A stretch of 64,000 bases of DNA from Chloroflexota bacterium (GTDB taxonomy: Bacteria > Chloroflexota > UBA11872 > VXOZ01): the NCBI GenBank assembly GCA_958295775.1, contig CATQHC010000009.1, positions 372,001 through 436,000 of the forward strand, read 5' to 3'. Below the pieces are notes generated by a model. It searched no databases. It saw only the letters and a program-made list of their open reading frames with translations, and was not told the DNA's origin. Positions within the stretch are counted from its first letter, which is position 1, and every line of letters begins with the position of its first letter. A program made the translations under genes and the position numbers. Of this stretch, positions 1 to 8,180 are shown one piece after another.

Positions 1-95
1 GTCCTGTCGCTCTACCGGCGAGACGCTGCTGTTTCCACGAACGGCCTCCCAGAAGACGTGCCGGCGCGTTCACTGCCGGAATCACTCCCACGTCC

Positions 96-1364
96 ATGAG
101 CGCGCGGTCGCCCTACCCGCTGTATGCCGTGCTCACAGTCGCGGTGCATGCCCAGGGACTAGGCAGATCGCCGGGAGAACCCACCCGCCCGGGAATAGAG
201 GACATTTACGCGGCGATCGAACGCGTCGGCTGGGTGCAGATCGATACGCTCCAAGTAGTCAACAGAGCGCAATACCTCACGCTCTGGAGTCGGCTGGGCA
301 CCTATGACACCTCCTTGCTCGACAAGCTCCTCTTCGACGACGGCAACACGTCACCCGACAACAACCGCCGCCTGTTCGAGTACTGGGCACATGCGGCCTG
401 CATCATTCCTCTAAGTCTCTATCCGTATTTCCTGCCGCGCATGCGCAGCTACCGGCAAGGCGATAACAAATGGTACAGGAATTGGGTGAAGAATCCTGAG
501 AAGCAGCAATTGGCAAGTGACATCTTCGCAACTGTACGGGAACGCGGGGGCTCCCGGCCGGCGGACTTTCGCACCGGCGAGCGCGCGCCGGGCACATGGT
601 GGAACTGGGATGACGCGAAGGTAGTTCTGGAACATCTCTATAACATTGGCGAACTCGCGATCGCCAACCGCATCAACTTTCAGCGCATCTACGACGTTCG
701 CGACCGCGTGCTACCCTCCTGGGTCGATAGAGAGGAGCCAACGGAGAAAGCAGCGCTGAAACACTTGCTGGAAATCTCCATGCGTGCCTTCGGGGTGTGC
801 GCGCCAGAGCAGGTCGGCAACTACCTTAAGCTAAAGTCTACCGACGCAAGACCGCTGGTGGCGGCGCTGATCGCGGACGGCACGTTCGCCACCATCCAAG
901 CCCAACTTGCAGATGGGGAAACGCATCAACTCCTGGTGCATCGTGACAATCTGCCGCTGCTCGATGCCGCGGCGGATGGCGCCCTCCGCGTCCGCCGCAC
1001 GACGTTTCTCAATCCATTCGATAGCCTCTTCTGGGCCAGAGGACGCGACCGCGCCATGTGGAACTTCAATCAGACGCTCGAGTGCTACAAACGAGCGCCG
1101 GACCGAATCTGGGGTTACTTCTGCCTGCCAATCCTGGACAAGCGGCGGCTGGTCGGCCGTTTCGATCCGAAGCTGGAACGAAAGACCGGCCTGCTCAGGC
1201 TAAAAGCGCTCTACCTCGAACCGGGCGTAAAACCGAGCGAGCGGCTGGCTGGCTCGGTCGCCCGCGCTATGCGTGACTTCATGCGGTTCCATGACGCAAC
1301 CGACCTGGTGATTGAACGGAGCGACCCGGCAGAATTCGGCCGTAAACTCATGTCTGCCTTATAG
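96..1364 (+). CDS. YcaQ/AlkZ-family winged-helix DNA glycosylase
   Basis: The 422-residue product resembles the HTH_42 family of interstrand-crosslink and alkyl-base DNA glycosylases (YcaQ/AlkZ). These enzymes remove damaged bases in the cytoplasm through stacked winged helices. The Q-phi-D catalytic signature is visible as Gln48-Ile-Asp50 inside WVQIDTLQ, followed by the family-typical stretch with YWAHAAC near residue 100 and the C-terminal FDPKLERKTGLLR segment. The QxD form points to the YcaQ-like branch rather than the QxQ AlkZ branch. The length is normal for the family. The ATG at 96 has no clear Shine-Dalgarno sequence, so a slightly different start is possible. The OsmC-type selenoprotein gene follows 73 bases downstream in the same direction. 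Confidence 0.85.
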   Translation: MSARSPYPLYAVLTVAVHAQGLGRSPGEPTRPGIEDIYAAIERVGWVQIDTLQVVNRAQYLTLWSRLGTYDTSLLDKLLFDDGNTSPDNNRRLFEYWAHAACIIPLSLYPYFLPRMRSYRQGDNKWYRNWVKNPEKQQLASDIFATVRERGGSRPADFRTGERAPGTWWNWDDAKVVLEHLYNIGELAIANRINFQRIYDVRDRVLPSWVDREEPTEKAALKHLLEISMRAFGVCAPEQVGNYLKLKSTDARPLVAALIADGTFATIQAQLADGETHQLLVHRDNLPLLDAAADGALRVRRTTFLNPFDSLFWARGRDRAMWNFNQTLECYKRAPDRIWGYFCLPILDKRRLVGRFDPKLERKTGLLRLKALYLEPGVKPSERLAGSVARAMRDFMRFHDATDLVIERSDPAEFGRKLMSAL

Positions 1365-1437
1365 ACCGCTGCTAGACTCAAGCCAAGGTCAGGTTTTCAG
1401 CCACTGGGATGCGCCAATTACCACGGGAGGTTTCGCG

Positions 1438-1869
1438 ATGCAGTCGGTAGTAATCAGAAGCCACGAGCGGCTTCAGCACGTCGTCGCCACGGACACACAC
1501 GCGCTGGTCGCAGACGAGCCGCCGCCTGAGGGAGAAGGTCTCGGACCCAATCCCTATGAACTCCTGCTGGCCGCGCTCGGCGCCTGAACGGCAATGACGC
1601 TGCGGCTGTATGCCGACAGGAAAGAGTGGGATCTCCGAGCGGTCAAGGTAGAACTCAGCCACGAGCGCGTGCACGCCCGCGACTGCGCCGAGTGCGAAGA
1701 CCAGAGCAAGTCCAAGATCGACCTCATCCGCCGCTACATTGTGGTGACCGGCGCGCTCGACGCAGCCCAGCGCAAGCGGCTCCTGCAGATTGCCGAACGC
1801 TGCCCCGTGCATCGCACGCTGGACGGCGGCCCGACAATCCTGACGGAGTTAGATGTAGTGTCGGGCTAA
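1438..1869 (+). CDS. OsmC-family peroxidase with predicted selenocysteine at the active site
   Basis: The reading frame from ATG 1438 (GGGAGG seven bases upstream) is interrupted once, by TGA at 1585-1587, and continues to the stop at 1869, giving 143 residues. Both halves match one OsmC-like protein: NPYELLLAALGA before the TGA, and TAMTLRLYADRK, DCAEC and ERCPVHRTL after it. In relatives the residue at the TGA is the peroxidatic cysteine of the GACTAMTLR motif, so the TGA reads as Sec50. The resolving-type cysteine is Cys122. OsmC proteins reduce organic hydroperoxides in the cytoplasm. A SECIS-like hairpin lies 3' of the TGA. A sequencing error or nonsense mutation is the alternative, but the exact position, the hairpin and two similar genes in the window argue against it. 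Confidence 0.85.
1600..1619 (+). promoter_or_regulatory. Predicted bacterial SECIS element of the OsmC gene
   Basis: Bases 1600-1602 pair with 1617-1619 and 1603-1606 pair with 1612-1615, with one bulged A at 1616 and a five-base loop UGUAU (1607-1611). The loop starts 20 bases after the TGA and has G at its second position followed by U, as SelB-binding bacterial SECIS elements usually do. The element lies within the coding region, as expected for bacteria. Folding was done by eye. Confidence 0.7.
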
Positions 1870-1973
1870 AGGTAATCTCATTGCGTAGGTCATCTAAGCC
1901 GGAGGAGAAGCCGAGAATCGAAAGGTGGCAAACCTCCACTCGACGGCAACTACGACTGGAGAAGATCGGATGG

Positions 1974-1993
1974 ATTCCCGCTTTCGCGGGAAT
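1974..1993. repeat. Intergenic palindromic repeat, type A
   Basis: An eight-base perfect inverted repeat (ATTCCCGC / GCGGGAAT) around a TTTC loop, followed by TGACAGAG. Related copies with the same flanks lie at about 6829-6852 and 28324-28345. It sits in the 250-base gap between the OsmC and ceramidase genes; nothing else codes there. Confidence 0.7.
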
Positions 1994-2020
1994 GACAGAG
2001 TGATGTATTCCCCTCTTTGT

Positions 2021-2043
2021 AGCGCGGGGGCTTGTCCCCCGCT
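2021..2043. repeat. Intergenic palindromic repeat, type B
   Basis: AGCGCGGGGG and CCCCCGCT form a hairpin around CTTGT with a small bulge. Near-identical copies are at 6946-6969 and, inverted, at 28378-28401. A partial copy is at about 37024-37048. Its place between the convergent ends of two genes is typical of small dispersed palindromes. Confidence 0.7.
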
Positions 2044-2123
2044 AGAGACCGTGGGTTCAGGGATAGACGATACAGCCCTGCTGCGTGCGCCTGCAAACCC
2101 TTCCCAGTCGAGAAGAAAGAGAA

Positions 2124-3494
2124 TTAGCGCATGTTGCCCAGCAACTCCAGCGTGGTCTCCTGCACACTCTCACCTGCGGCGGCGGTAAAGCGGCTCCAGC
2201 GGCCCATTCTCACCTCGTAGCCGCCTTCCTCGTAGGCAATCGGCGTGGGAAAGTATCCCTGGTAGCAGTTCGCGTAGCCAACAATGTACGTATTGGCAAA
2301 AGGCGACTGCTCCTTTATGTCTAGTCCAATCCGGCAGAATAACTCACCGGGCACGCCGACCCACGCGCTCTCCCCAATCTTCAGTATCTGAATCTCGCCC
2401 TCTTCTTGGCGCGCGTCATTGCGTGTGAGTTCGTACTGTTCGCGCACTACGCTGTGCTTGTTTGCCTCAGCGCGCACTTCCGCCGCCGACGCGCCGCTGC
2501 CTTCCAAGAGTTGGAATTGCGCCCTCGCAGCGGCGTAGGCGCGTTCAGCCTCGTCCTTCGTCGGCAAGTCCGCCCGGTAGTCCCAGTTCACGCGTTTGGA
2601 CGCCACCTGGACGCGGCGTTCTACCGTTGGCACTTCATCGGGCAACAGTGACGCTGCCGTCCGCAGCACCTCTCCGGCAAGTTGCAACCCAACTTCGCGG
2701 GCATCACGAGGGTTGCGCCGCACCTGCGGCGGATTGACGTCACCGCACGCGCCCTGCGTAAACAGCGCCGTAACTTTCGGTCCCAATGCCGCCTCCACCG
2801 CGGCCATGGCAAAGCCCGGATAGTCCGCCGAAACGAGCGCCTGGCTCATGGCGCAGATGGGATGTGCCGTGAAGTTGCAGAGCACCGCCAAGGGCGATCC
2901 ATCCGGGCGCTGGGCCAGCAGCACACCCACCTCTGGGTCTGTCGGGCCGCGCCGCACCTCTTCGCTGGAAGCCGTGCGATCCCAATTGCGGTACACGTTG
3001 CCGTCGCCGCGGATCACCCGCCGGTTCTCCGAGATGCCAAGGATCTCACCGGACGAAACTTTGATAACTGCCGGCTGACGCCGCTGCCACGCGCCAATCG
3101 CTGCGCCTGCCAGACTGTGTATAAGGTCCTGCACCCACGGCCAGTCCAGATCAAGGGTGGAAAGGTCAATGGACGCGTGGCTGCTGTGCGAGTGGCTCGC
3201 ACTGAGCATTACATGTTCGCCTTGGATGGATGTATGCGTTGCTACTTGCTCGCGAACCAAAGCGGCAAAAGGCGCCGGGGGAAAACCGATCATGTCGCAG
3301 GCGACCAGTGCGACCGCCTGCTCGCCATCGTCGATAACGAGCGCCTTGGCCCAGAGTTCGTCGTGGACCCCCAAGAACGGGTCCTGACGGTCCCAGCCGT
3401 AGCCTAGATAGGGCATGCCCGCCGCGGGCGTGATGCGGGCACGCGCTGTCCCCACCTGAAAGAACCGCGTGCTGTCAGAGCTGGCTGCCGGCAT
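2124..3494 (-). CDS. Neutral/alkaline ceramidase-like hydrolase
   Basis: The product resembles the N-terminal catalytic domain of neutral/alkaline non-lysosomal ceramidases, zinc amidases that release fatty acid from N-acyl sphingosine; bacterial short forms like this one have unproven substrates. Visible signatures are RARITPAAGMPYLGYG near the N-terminus, the histidine cluster SASHSHSSHAS, NFTAHPICAMS, and GACGDVNPP. The start at 3494 is chosen because GAGGAG lies six bases upstream; an in-frame start seven codons earlier exists but has no such site. At 456 residues it lacks the C-terminal Ig-like domain of full-length ceramidases. No signal peptide is visible, so a cytoplasmic role is more likely than secretion. 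Confidence 0.8.
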   Translation of the reverse strand: MPAASSDSTRFFQVGTARARITPAAGMPYLGYGWDRQDPFLGVHDELWAKALVIDDGEQAVALVACDMIGFPPAPFAALVREQVATHTSIQGEHVMLSASHSHSSHASIDLSTLDLDWPWVQDLIHSLAGAAIGAWQRRQPAVIKVSSGEILGISENRRVIRGDGNVYRNWDRTASSEEVRRGPTDPEVGVLLAQRPDGSPLAVLCNFTAHPICAMSQALVSADYPGFAMAAVEAALGPKVTALFTQGACGDVNPPQVRRNPRDAREVGLQLAGEVLRTAASLLPDEVPTVERRVQVASKRVNWDYRADLPTKDEAERAYAAARAQFQLLEGSGASAAEVRAEANKHSVVREQYELTRNDARQEEGEIQILKIGESAWVGVPGELFCRIGLDIKEQSPFANTYIVGYANCYQGYFPTPIAYEEGGYEVRMGRWSRFTAAAGESVQETTLELLGNMR

Positions 3495-3773
3495 GGTGCT
3501 CTCCTCGTTTGGCACTGGCGCCTACCGTGCTTGATCATCTGCAAAGAGGATACTCAGTTAAGGCTGTATCTGTCTAAGGAGAGGGGCGCAAAAGAGTAGA
3601 AGAGGAGTCTGCATGAATCCACGAGACCAAGCCTCAGGTCGCCGCCCTGGAATGAACACTACGTCTGCAAGTCGCTTTGGCAGAAGCATCATTGCTGCTC
3701 CAGCCGTGCGCTCGCAATCAATGCCGGCAGCAGCACATTCTGTACGCATGCAAATACCTGGGCTGCTCTCTTG

Positions 3774-3779
3774 TATAAT
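3774..3779 (+). promoter_or_regulatory. Possible -10 box upstream of the amidohydrolase pair
   Basis: A perfect TATAAT lies about 50 bases before the start at 3830. I see no good -35 hexamer at 16-18 bases, so this is only a candidate. Confidence 0.3.
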
Positions 3780-3829
3780 CAATGCAATGTGCGCCACGCC
3801 ATAGTCGGAATAGTAGGATGGAGGCATCC

Positions 3830-4603
3830 ATGCGCGAAATCCCGCACCTCTTTGACGCCAACGCTCTCCTGGGTCCCATATTTCTCCGCCACGACGATAC
3901 CCCTGATGACGTGCCGCGCCTGCTCGCGGCGCTGGACGAGAACGGCATCAGCCGCGCGCTCGTCACGCACGGCCGGGCCAAGTGGCAGCATCCCGCCATT
4001 GGCAACCGGCTCGTCATCGAACAAACCAAGGGGATTGACCGCCTCGTGCCGTGCTGGGTCGTCCTGCCGTCCATCACCGGAGAAGTGCCGCCGGAGCGCG
4101 AACTCGTCGCGCAGTTGCTGGAATCCGGCGCGCGGGCGGCGCGCCTGTGCACCGGCATGAACCGGCTTACGCTGGAACCTTTTGAAATAGACACGCTGCT
4201 CGAAGCCCTGGCCGAGCGCCGTGTGCCGCTGTTCCTGGACACCAACAACCGGCACTGGAGCGAAGACCGGCCGTGGGCGTTTATCGAGTGGGCCGTCCGT
4301 ACGTTTCCCACGCTGCCGCTCGTGCTCCTGCGCGAGCCGCCGGCGAACTACCGAACGCTCTTTACGCTCATGGAGCGGCACTCCAACCTGTATATCGAGA
4401 CCTCCTATTTCCAGGGCCACGATGCCATTGCCCATGTTGCGGGACGGTGGGGTGCGGACCGCTTGGTCTTTGGCACCGGCATACCGGAGTGGGATCCCGG
4501 CATGGCCATTACGGGGCTTACTTACGCCAGCTTCTCCGTGGAGGATCGTGATGCCGTAGCCGGCGGCAGCCTGCAACGCCTGCTCGACAACTGTGTCGTC
4601 TGA
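3830..4603 (+). CDS. Amidohydrolase-fold protein lacking the usual metal ligands
   Basis: The 257-residue protein has the layout of the Amidohydro_2 TIM-barrel family and is followed 59 bases later by a clear member. The features that bind metal in the family are altered: the N-terminal HxH motif reads FDANALLGP, and the terminal GSDxP loop reads GTGIPEWDP. The rest of the barrel, including the C-terminal VAGGSLQRLL, is preserved. The start at 3830 follows GGAGG by five bases. Because the frame is intact but the metal site is not, it may be a non-catalytic partner or a metal-independent lyase. The substrate cannot be named. Confidence 0.65.
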   Translation: MREIPHLFDANALLGPIFLRHDDTPDDVPRLLAALDENGISRALVTHGRAKWQHPAIGNRLVIEQTKGIDRLVPCWVVLPSITGEVPPERELVAQLLESGARAARLCTGMNRLTLEPFEIDTLLEALAERRVPLFLDTNNRHWSEDRPWAFIEWAVRTFPTLPLVLLREPPANYRTLFTLMERHSNLYIETSYFQGHDAIAHVAGRWGADRLVFGTGIPEWDPGMAITGLTYASFSVEDRDAVAGGSLQRLLDNCVV

Positions 4604-4662
4604 CCGCATGCGATAAGACACGCGTGGATTCCCAAGAACTATGAACAGAAAGACGTGAAGAC

Positions 4663-5487
4663 ATGGCACAGACAACAACAGCGACTGACTCCTCTACACT
4701 GACCATCCGCGAGGCGGCCCTGCGCGGCGAACCGCTCACCGATACGTTCATCGTGAACAATCACTCCCACCTCGGCCTTTACTACGGATTCGCGCAGCCC
4801 GCGCCGGACGCCGATTCGCTGGTGCGGACGATGGACCGCGTGGGCATCGATCAATCGTGCGTCTTCCCCAGCCTGGCGATAACGGCTGACATGCGCGCTG
4901 GCAACGACATGAGCCTGGAGGCGGCCCAGCGGCATCCCGGCCGCATCTTGGCATACGCCGTACCGGACCCGAACCTGGCCAGCCAGGTGCGGGACGAGAT
5001 GCAACGCTGCATTGACGCCGGAGTGCGCGGCATCAAATTCCATACCGGACTGCATGAGTACCCCTTTGCGGGTCCGGGATATGTCCCGGCGTTTGAACTG
5101 GCGGACAGACACCGGTTGCCGCTCATCAGCCACGGCGTGGACTCGCCTGACGTGCTGCGCCGCACCGCCCGCGCCTATCCCAACGCCCACTTCATCGTGG
5201 CCCATGCCGGCGCAGGCAGAAGACACCCGGAAGCGGACCCGATTTACGACGTTGCGCTTGAGGAGCCGAACGTCTATCTGGATACCGCCGGTTCCGTTGC
5301 GTACTACGGAATATTCGCGCAATTGGTCAAGCACGTGGGAGCCGGCAGGATTCTCTACGGTGACGACTTCCCGTGGATGTGTCCCACGCACCAGATCGGC
5401 CGCATTCTCTTGGCTCCCATCACCGACGATGAGAAGAAGCAAATCCTCGGCGGCACCATGCAGCGGTTGCTAAGCACGCGGCAGTGA
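4663..5487 (+). CDS. Amidohydrolase (Amidohydro_2 family)
   Basis: A 274-residue TIM-barrel metal-dependent hydrolase or decarboxylase. The expected ligands are visible: His34 and His36 in NHSHLG, a histidine in KFHTGLHEYPF, SHGVDS, VAHAGAG, and the terminal acid in YGDDFPWM followed by KKQILGGTMQRLL. It starts at ATG 4663 after a weak GTGAAG site. It forms a tandem with the upstream paralogue, in the same direction with a 59-base gap, so the two are probably co-transcribed. Members act on varied ring or amide substrates and the reaction here is unknown. Confidence 0.8.
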   Translation: MAQTTTATDSSTLTIREAALRGEPLTDTFIVNNHSHLGLYYGFAQPAPDADSLVRTMDRVGIDQSCVFPSLAITADMRAGNDMSLEAAQRHPGRILAYAVPDPNLASQVRDEMQRCIDAGVRGIKFHTGLHEYPFAGPGYVPAFELADRHRLPLISHGVDSPDVLRRTARAYPNAHFIVAHAGAGRRHPEADPIYDVALEEPNVYLDTAGSVAYYGIFAQLVKHVGAGRILYGDDFPWMCPTHQIGRILLAPITDDEKKQILGGTMQRLLSTRQ

Positions 5488-5562
5488 CCGGGTTGGTGGT
5501 CAGGATGCTACATCGCGTCGTTGCCTGCTCCACAGCCCATAGTGAACTCTCGAATTCCTTGA

Positions 5563-5637
5563 AGTGCAAGTGCTCTTCCGTTTCTCCAAAGTGCAGGCGC
5601 TCTTCTGTCACTACGCAGGCGCCCTTCTGTCATTTCG
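5563..5637. repeat. Three imperfect direct repeats
   Basis: Three units of roughly 25 bases follow each other, each built on GCAGGCGCTCTTCTGTC with changes (starting near 5563, 5589 and 5614). They lie in the 316-base gap between the amidohydrolase gene and the insertion element. A further inverted sequence (TCGAGCGCAGCGAGAAATC) follows at 5635 and resembles one at 28411. No gene is seen in the gap. Confidence 0.5.
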
Positions 5638-5803
5638 AGCGCAGCGAGAAATCTAGAATGGTTGAACTATGAATCGTTGCTTGGTAACAGCACTACAGGC
5701 ACTTCACACTGCTCATGATCTAAACGAGGCCGGGAAAACAACGCGGGGTGCCTTTCCCCGCATAGAATGGGGTTCCTGCGGTGCAATGAAGATGGATTCT
5801 CTA

Positions 5804-5829
5804 GACTCACAAACGAAGTGCAACACTTT
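5804..5829 (+). repeat. Left inverted repeat of the IS30 element
   Basis: Matches the inverse of the right end at most positions, with a short divergent patch in the middle (AAACG against TTTC). Confidence 0.75.
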
Positions 5830-6802
5830 GCTAAGGTGTTGCCATGGGAAAGAGATACACGCATTTTACCATTGAAGAGCGGTGTGAAGTGGCCAGACTT
5901 CTCGCCGCGGGGCAGTCGCAGCGGAAAATTGCTACAGCTCTGGATCGCGCGCCATCGACCATTACGCGGGAGGTAATACGCAATGGGTCCGGGAAGCAGG
6001 GGTATCAGGCGAGATATGCCCAGGAACAGGCGTTGGCGCGGCGTTGGGGCGGCGGCAAGCTGGAGCGAGATGCTGCCTTGCGGGAGGTGGTGCTGGGATA
6101 CTTGCGAGCTGGCTGGTCGCCGGAGCAGGTATCCGGACGCTTGGCGCGGGACGCCAGCGGCCCGGTCATCTCCCACGAGACCATCTATCGCTTTATCTAC
6201 GCGCAAATGGCACGCACCAAGGACTACACGTGGCGGCACTACCTGCCGCGGGGCAAGTCCAAACGCGGCTGGCGGGGCGCAGAGGCGGCAGTCCGGCCTC
6301 GTTCATTGCCCAGCGCCGACCGCTGGCAGAACGGCCCCAGACGGCGGCAGACCGCCAATCCCCCGGTCATTGGGAGGTGGACCTGATGCTCTTTCGCACC
6401 TACGGCCAAGCCGTCTTGACCTTGCACGAGCGCCACTCGCGCTTGCTCATCGCCACGCGACCGCCCGGCAAGGCCGCCGAACCTATCGCCACTGCCATGC
6501 ACGACCTGTTCGCTTCCTTGCCTCCAGAGTGGCGTCAAACCGCCACCTTCGACAACGGCACCGAGTTCGCGCGCCACTACCGCCTCCATGACCTGGGGAT
6601 GCAGACCTTCTTCTGCGACACCCACTCTCCCTGGCAAAAAGGCGGCATCGAAAATGCTATCGGGCGCCTGCGGCGCGGGCTGCCGCGCAAGACCGATCTG
6701 GCGACCGTAACCGAGGAACGCTTTGCGCAACTCGTGCAGGCCTACAACCACACCCCGCGCAAGTGTCTTGACTACCAAACGCCAGCAGAAGTATTCATGA
6801 AC

Positions 6803-6828
6803 CAAGTGTTGCACTTGAAATGTGAGTC
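6803..6828 (-). repeat. Right inverted repeat of the IS30 element
   Basis: Ends in GTGAGTC at 6822-6828. The transposase frame runs through it and stops only at 6853, in the flank. Confidence 0.75.
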
Positions 6829-6852
6829 CATCTTCCCGCCTGCGCGGGCATG
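6829..6852. repeat. Palindromic repeat, type A copy
   Basis: CTTCCCGCCTGCGCGGGCATGACGGAG resembles the element at 1974. It directly abuts the right end of the insertion sequence. Confidence 0.55.
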
Positions 6853-6945
6853 ACGGAGTGTGAACGCCACTATGCCGGTTCGATTACTAGAATGACGGTC
6901 AATGCGCTACCCTGATCGTATAAAAGGGCTAAGAGTCCAATTGTG

Positions 6946-6969
6946 TAGCGCGGGGGCTTGTCCCCCGCT
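6946..6969. repeat. Palindromic repeat, type B copy
   Basis: TAGCGCGGGGG and TCCCCCGCT around CTTG match the copy at 2020-2043 almost exactly. It lies in the 285-base gap before the isomerase gene, which holds no other recognisable feature. Confidence 0.65.
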
Positions 6970-7138
6970 CCGATGCGGCAACAGGAGCAATCGGCGATGG
7001 ACTTCCGCATGTGGGGAAACGCCGGAGCGTGGGCAGTTACCAGTAGCTATGGTCTCCTACTCACGGGTAGCAGCCACTGGTAAAATCCCACTAAGCTTTG
7101 TGCTCAAACAGCCGAGTCTACCTAGTAAAAGGTGATCC

Positions 7139-7987
7139 ATGAAATACCTAATGCTCTCAAAGCCCCTAGAGTATCTATCCTATCCGGAACTCGCCGACAC
7201 GGTAGCCGACCTTGGTATGGATGGTGTAGACCTCACGGTGCGCTCGCCGGGCCACGTTCTGCCGGAGCGGGTGAAGACCGATTTGCCCAAAGCGGCCGCG
7301 GCGATGCGCAGTCGAGGCTTGGTAATCGGCTGGTTGACCACGGCTATTGAGAGCGCAGAATCGCCCCACGCTGAAGACATCCTGGCGACTGCAAGCGATC
7401 TTGGCATCAAGCAATTCAAGCTGGGCTACTACCGTTACGCCGGCTTTGGCGCCATGCACCGGCAAATCAGGGAAGTCCGTGAACAGTTGCGCGGCATTGA
7501 GCGCCTCTGTCAGAAGTACGCCATCCAGGCCGGCATTCACGCGCACTATGGACCCACCCTCTCCGCCACCACCCACGTGGTCTCGTTACTCTTGGAGGAC
7601 TACGACGCCGCCGCCCTTTGCTACTATCCCGATCTCGGACACATGGGGGTCGAGGGGAGTTTCGGCGGTTGGATCCACGGTCTCGACCTGCTTGCGGACC
7701 GCATAGACATGCTTGCCCTGGAAAACGTCGCCCAGTTTCGTGAAGAAGACCCGGAGACGGGCGCCGCGCTCTGGCGCACGAAAGTGGTGCCGTTCGACCA
7801 GGGGTTCATCCCCTTCCCTGAAGCCTTTCAGTACCTGAAGCACATCGGCTACACGGGCTATGCGTCGTTCCAAGCCGAGTATCGGGGCGCTAACAGTTTC
7901 AAGGACATGGCCCAAGCCGAACTGCTGGCCCAGGTACAGCAGGACCTGCGGTACACAAAAGAGCTAGCGAACGCAGTTGGGCTGTAG
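7139..7987 (+). CDS. Sugar phosphate isomerase/epimerase-like TIM barrel protein
   Basis: The 282-residue product has the xylose-isomerase-like TIM-barrel (AP endonuclease 2) layout: DLGMDGVDLTVRSPGH near the N-terminus, KLGYYRY, GIHAHYGPTLS, CYYPDLGHMGVEG, LALENVAQF and the C-terminal GYTGYASFQAEYRG. The Glu, Asp and His residues of these strands are the likely metal ligands. The start follows AAAGGTGATCC. Such proteins interconvert sugars or sugar acids in catabolic clusters. A sulfatase gene lies about 200 bases downstream, which may suggest sulfated sugar use, but no shared transcript is shown. Confidence 0.75.
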   Translation: MKYLMLSKPLEYLSYPELADTVADLGMDGVDLTVRSPGHVLPERVKTDLPKAAAAMRSRGLVIGWLTTAIESAESPHAEDILATASDLGIKQFKLGYYRYAGFGAMHRQIREVREQLRGIERLCQKYAIQAGIHAHYGPTLSATTHVVSLLLEDYDAAALCYYPDLGHMGVEGSFGGWIHGLDLLADRIDMLALENVAQFREEDPETGAALWRTKVVPFDQGFIPFPEAFQYLKHIGYTGYASFQAEYRGANSFKDMAQAELLAQVQQDLRYTKELANAVGL

Positions 7988-8180
7988 GCGCGGCCGAACC
8001 GTCCTTAATCCCTCTTGGTGCATCTGCGACAAACTCCGCTCCTCGTTTGCTCTACTTTGCAGTGCTACAATGTGCATGCAGGTGCGCTCTTGCAGGTCGC
8101 CATTGTGCCGAGCGCTGGATTGCATGTGAACCAACTGGCAGCAATTACCTACGCACACCAGAAACAGGGGGCAGCAGCAC

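Larger units (their letters stand above)
5804..6828 (+). mobile_element. IS30-family insertion sequence
   Basis: About 1025 bases are bounded by inverted repeats of some 26 bases. The left end reads GACTCAC at 5804 and continues through AAGTGCAACACTT at 5816-5828. The right end is its inverse, AAGTGTTGCACTT at 6804-6816 and GTGAGTC at 6822-6828. The size and the single transposase fit the IS30 family. No convincing target-site duplication is visible. The right flank carries a type A palindromic repeat and the left flank has GATGGATTCT, so the element may have landed in such a repeat. Confidence 0.85.
5844..6853 (+). pseudogene. IS30-family transposase, frameshifted
   Basis: The N-terminal part (from ATG 5844) has the helix-turn-helix region FTIEERCEVARLL and PSTITREVIRNG. 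The catalytic part lies in the -1 frame and has the DDE residues: Asp in GHWEVDLM, Asp in FDNGTEF, and Glu in KGGIENAIGRLR. The frame changes between about 6270 and 6285, within a GGCGGGGCGC run; one lost base there would restore the family sequence RGGSPASFIAQR. No A-rich slippery heptamer is present, so a disabling indel is more likely than programmed frameshifting, although a G-run slip cannot be excluded. Confidence 0.8.

Noticed and set aside
5669-5875. A 68-codon frame before the IS30 transposase
   Set aside because: It spans the left inverted repeat and has no ribosome site or homology.
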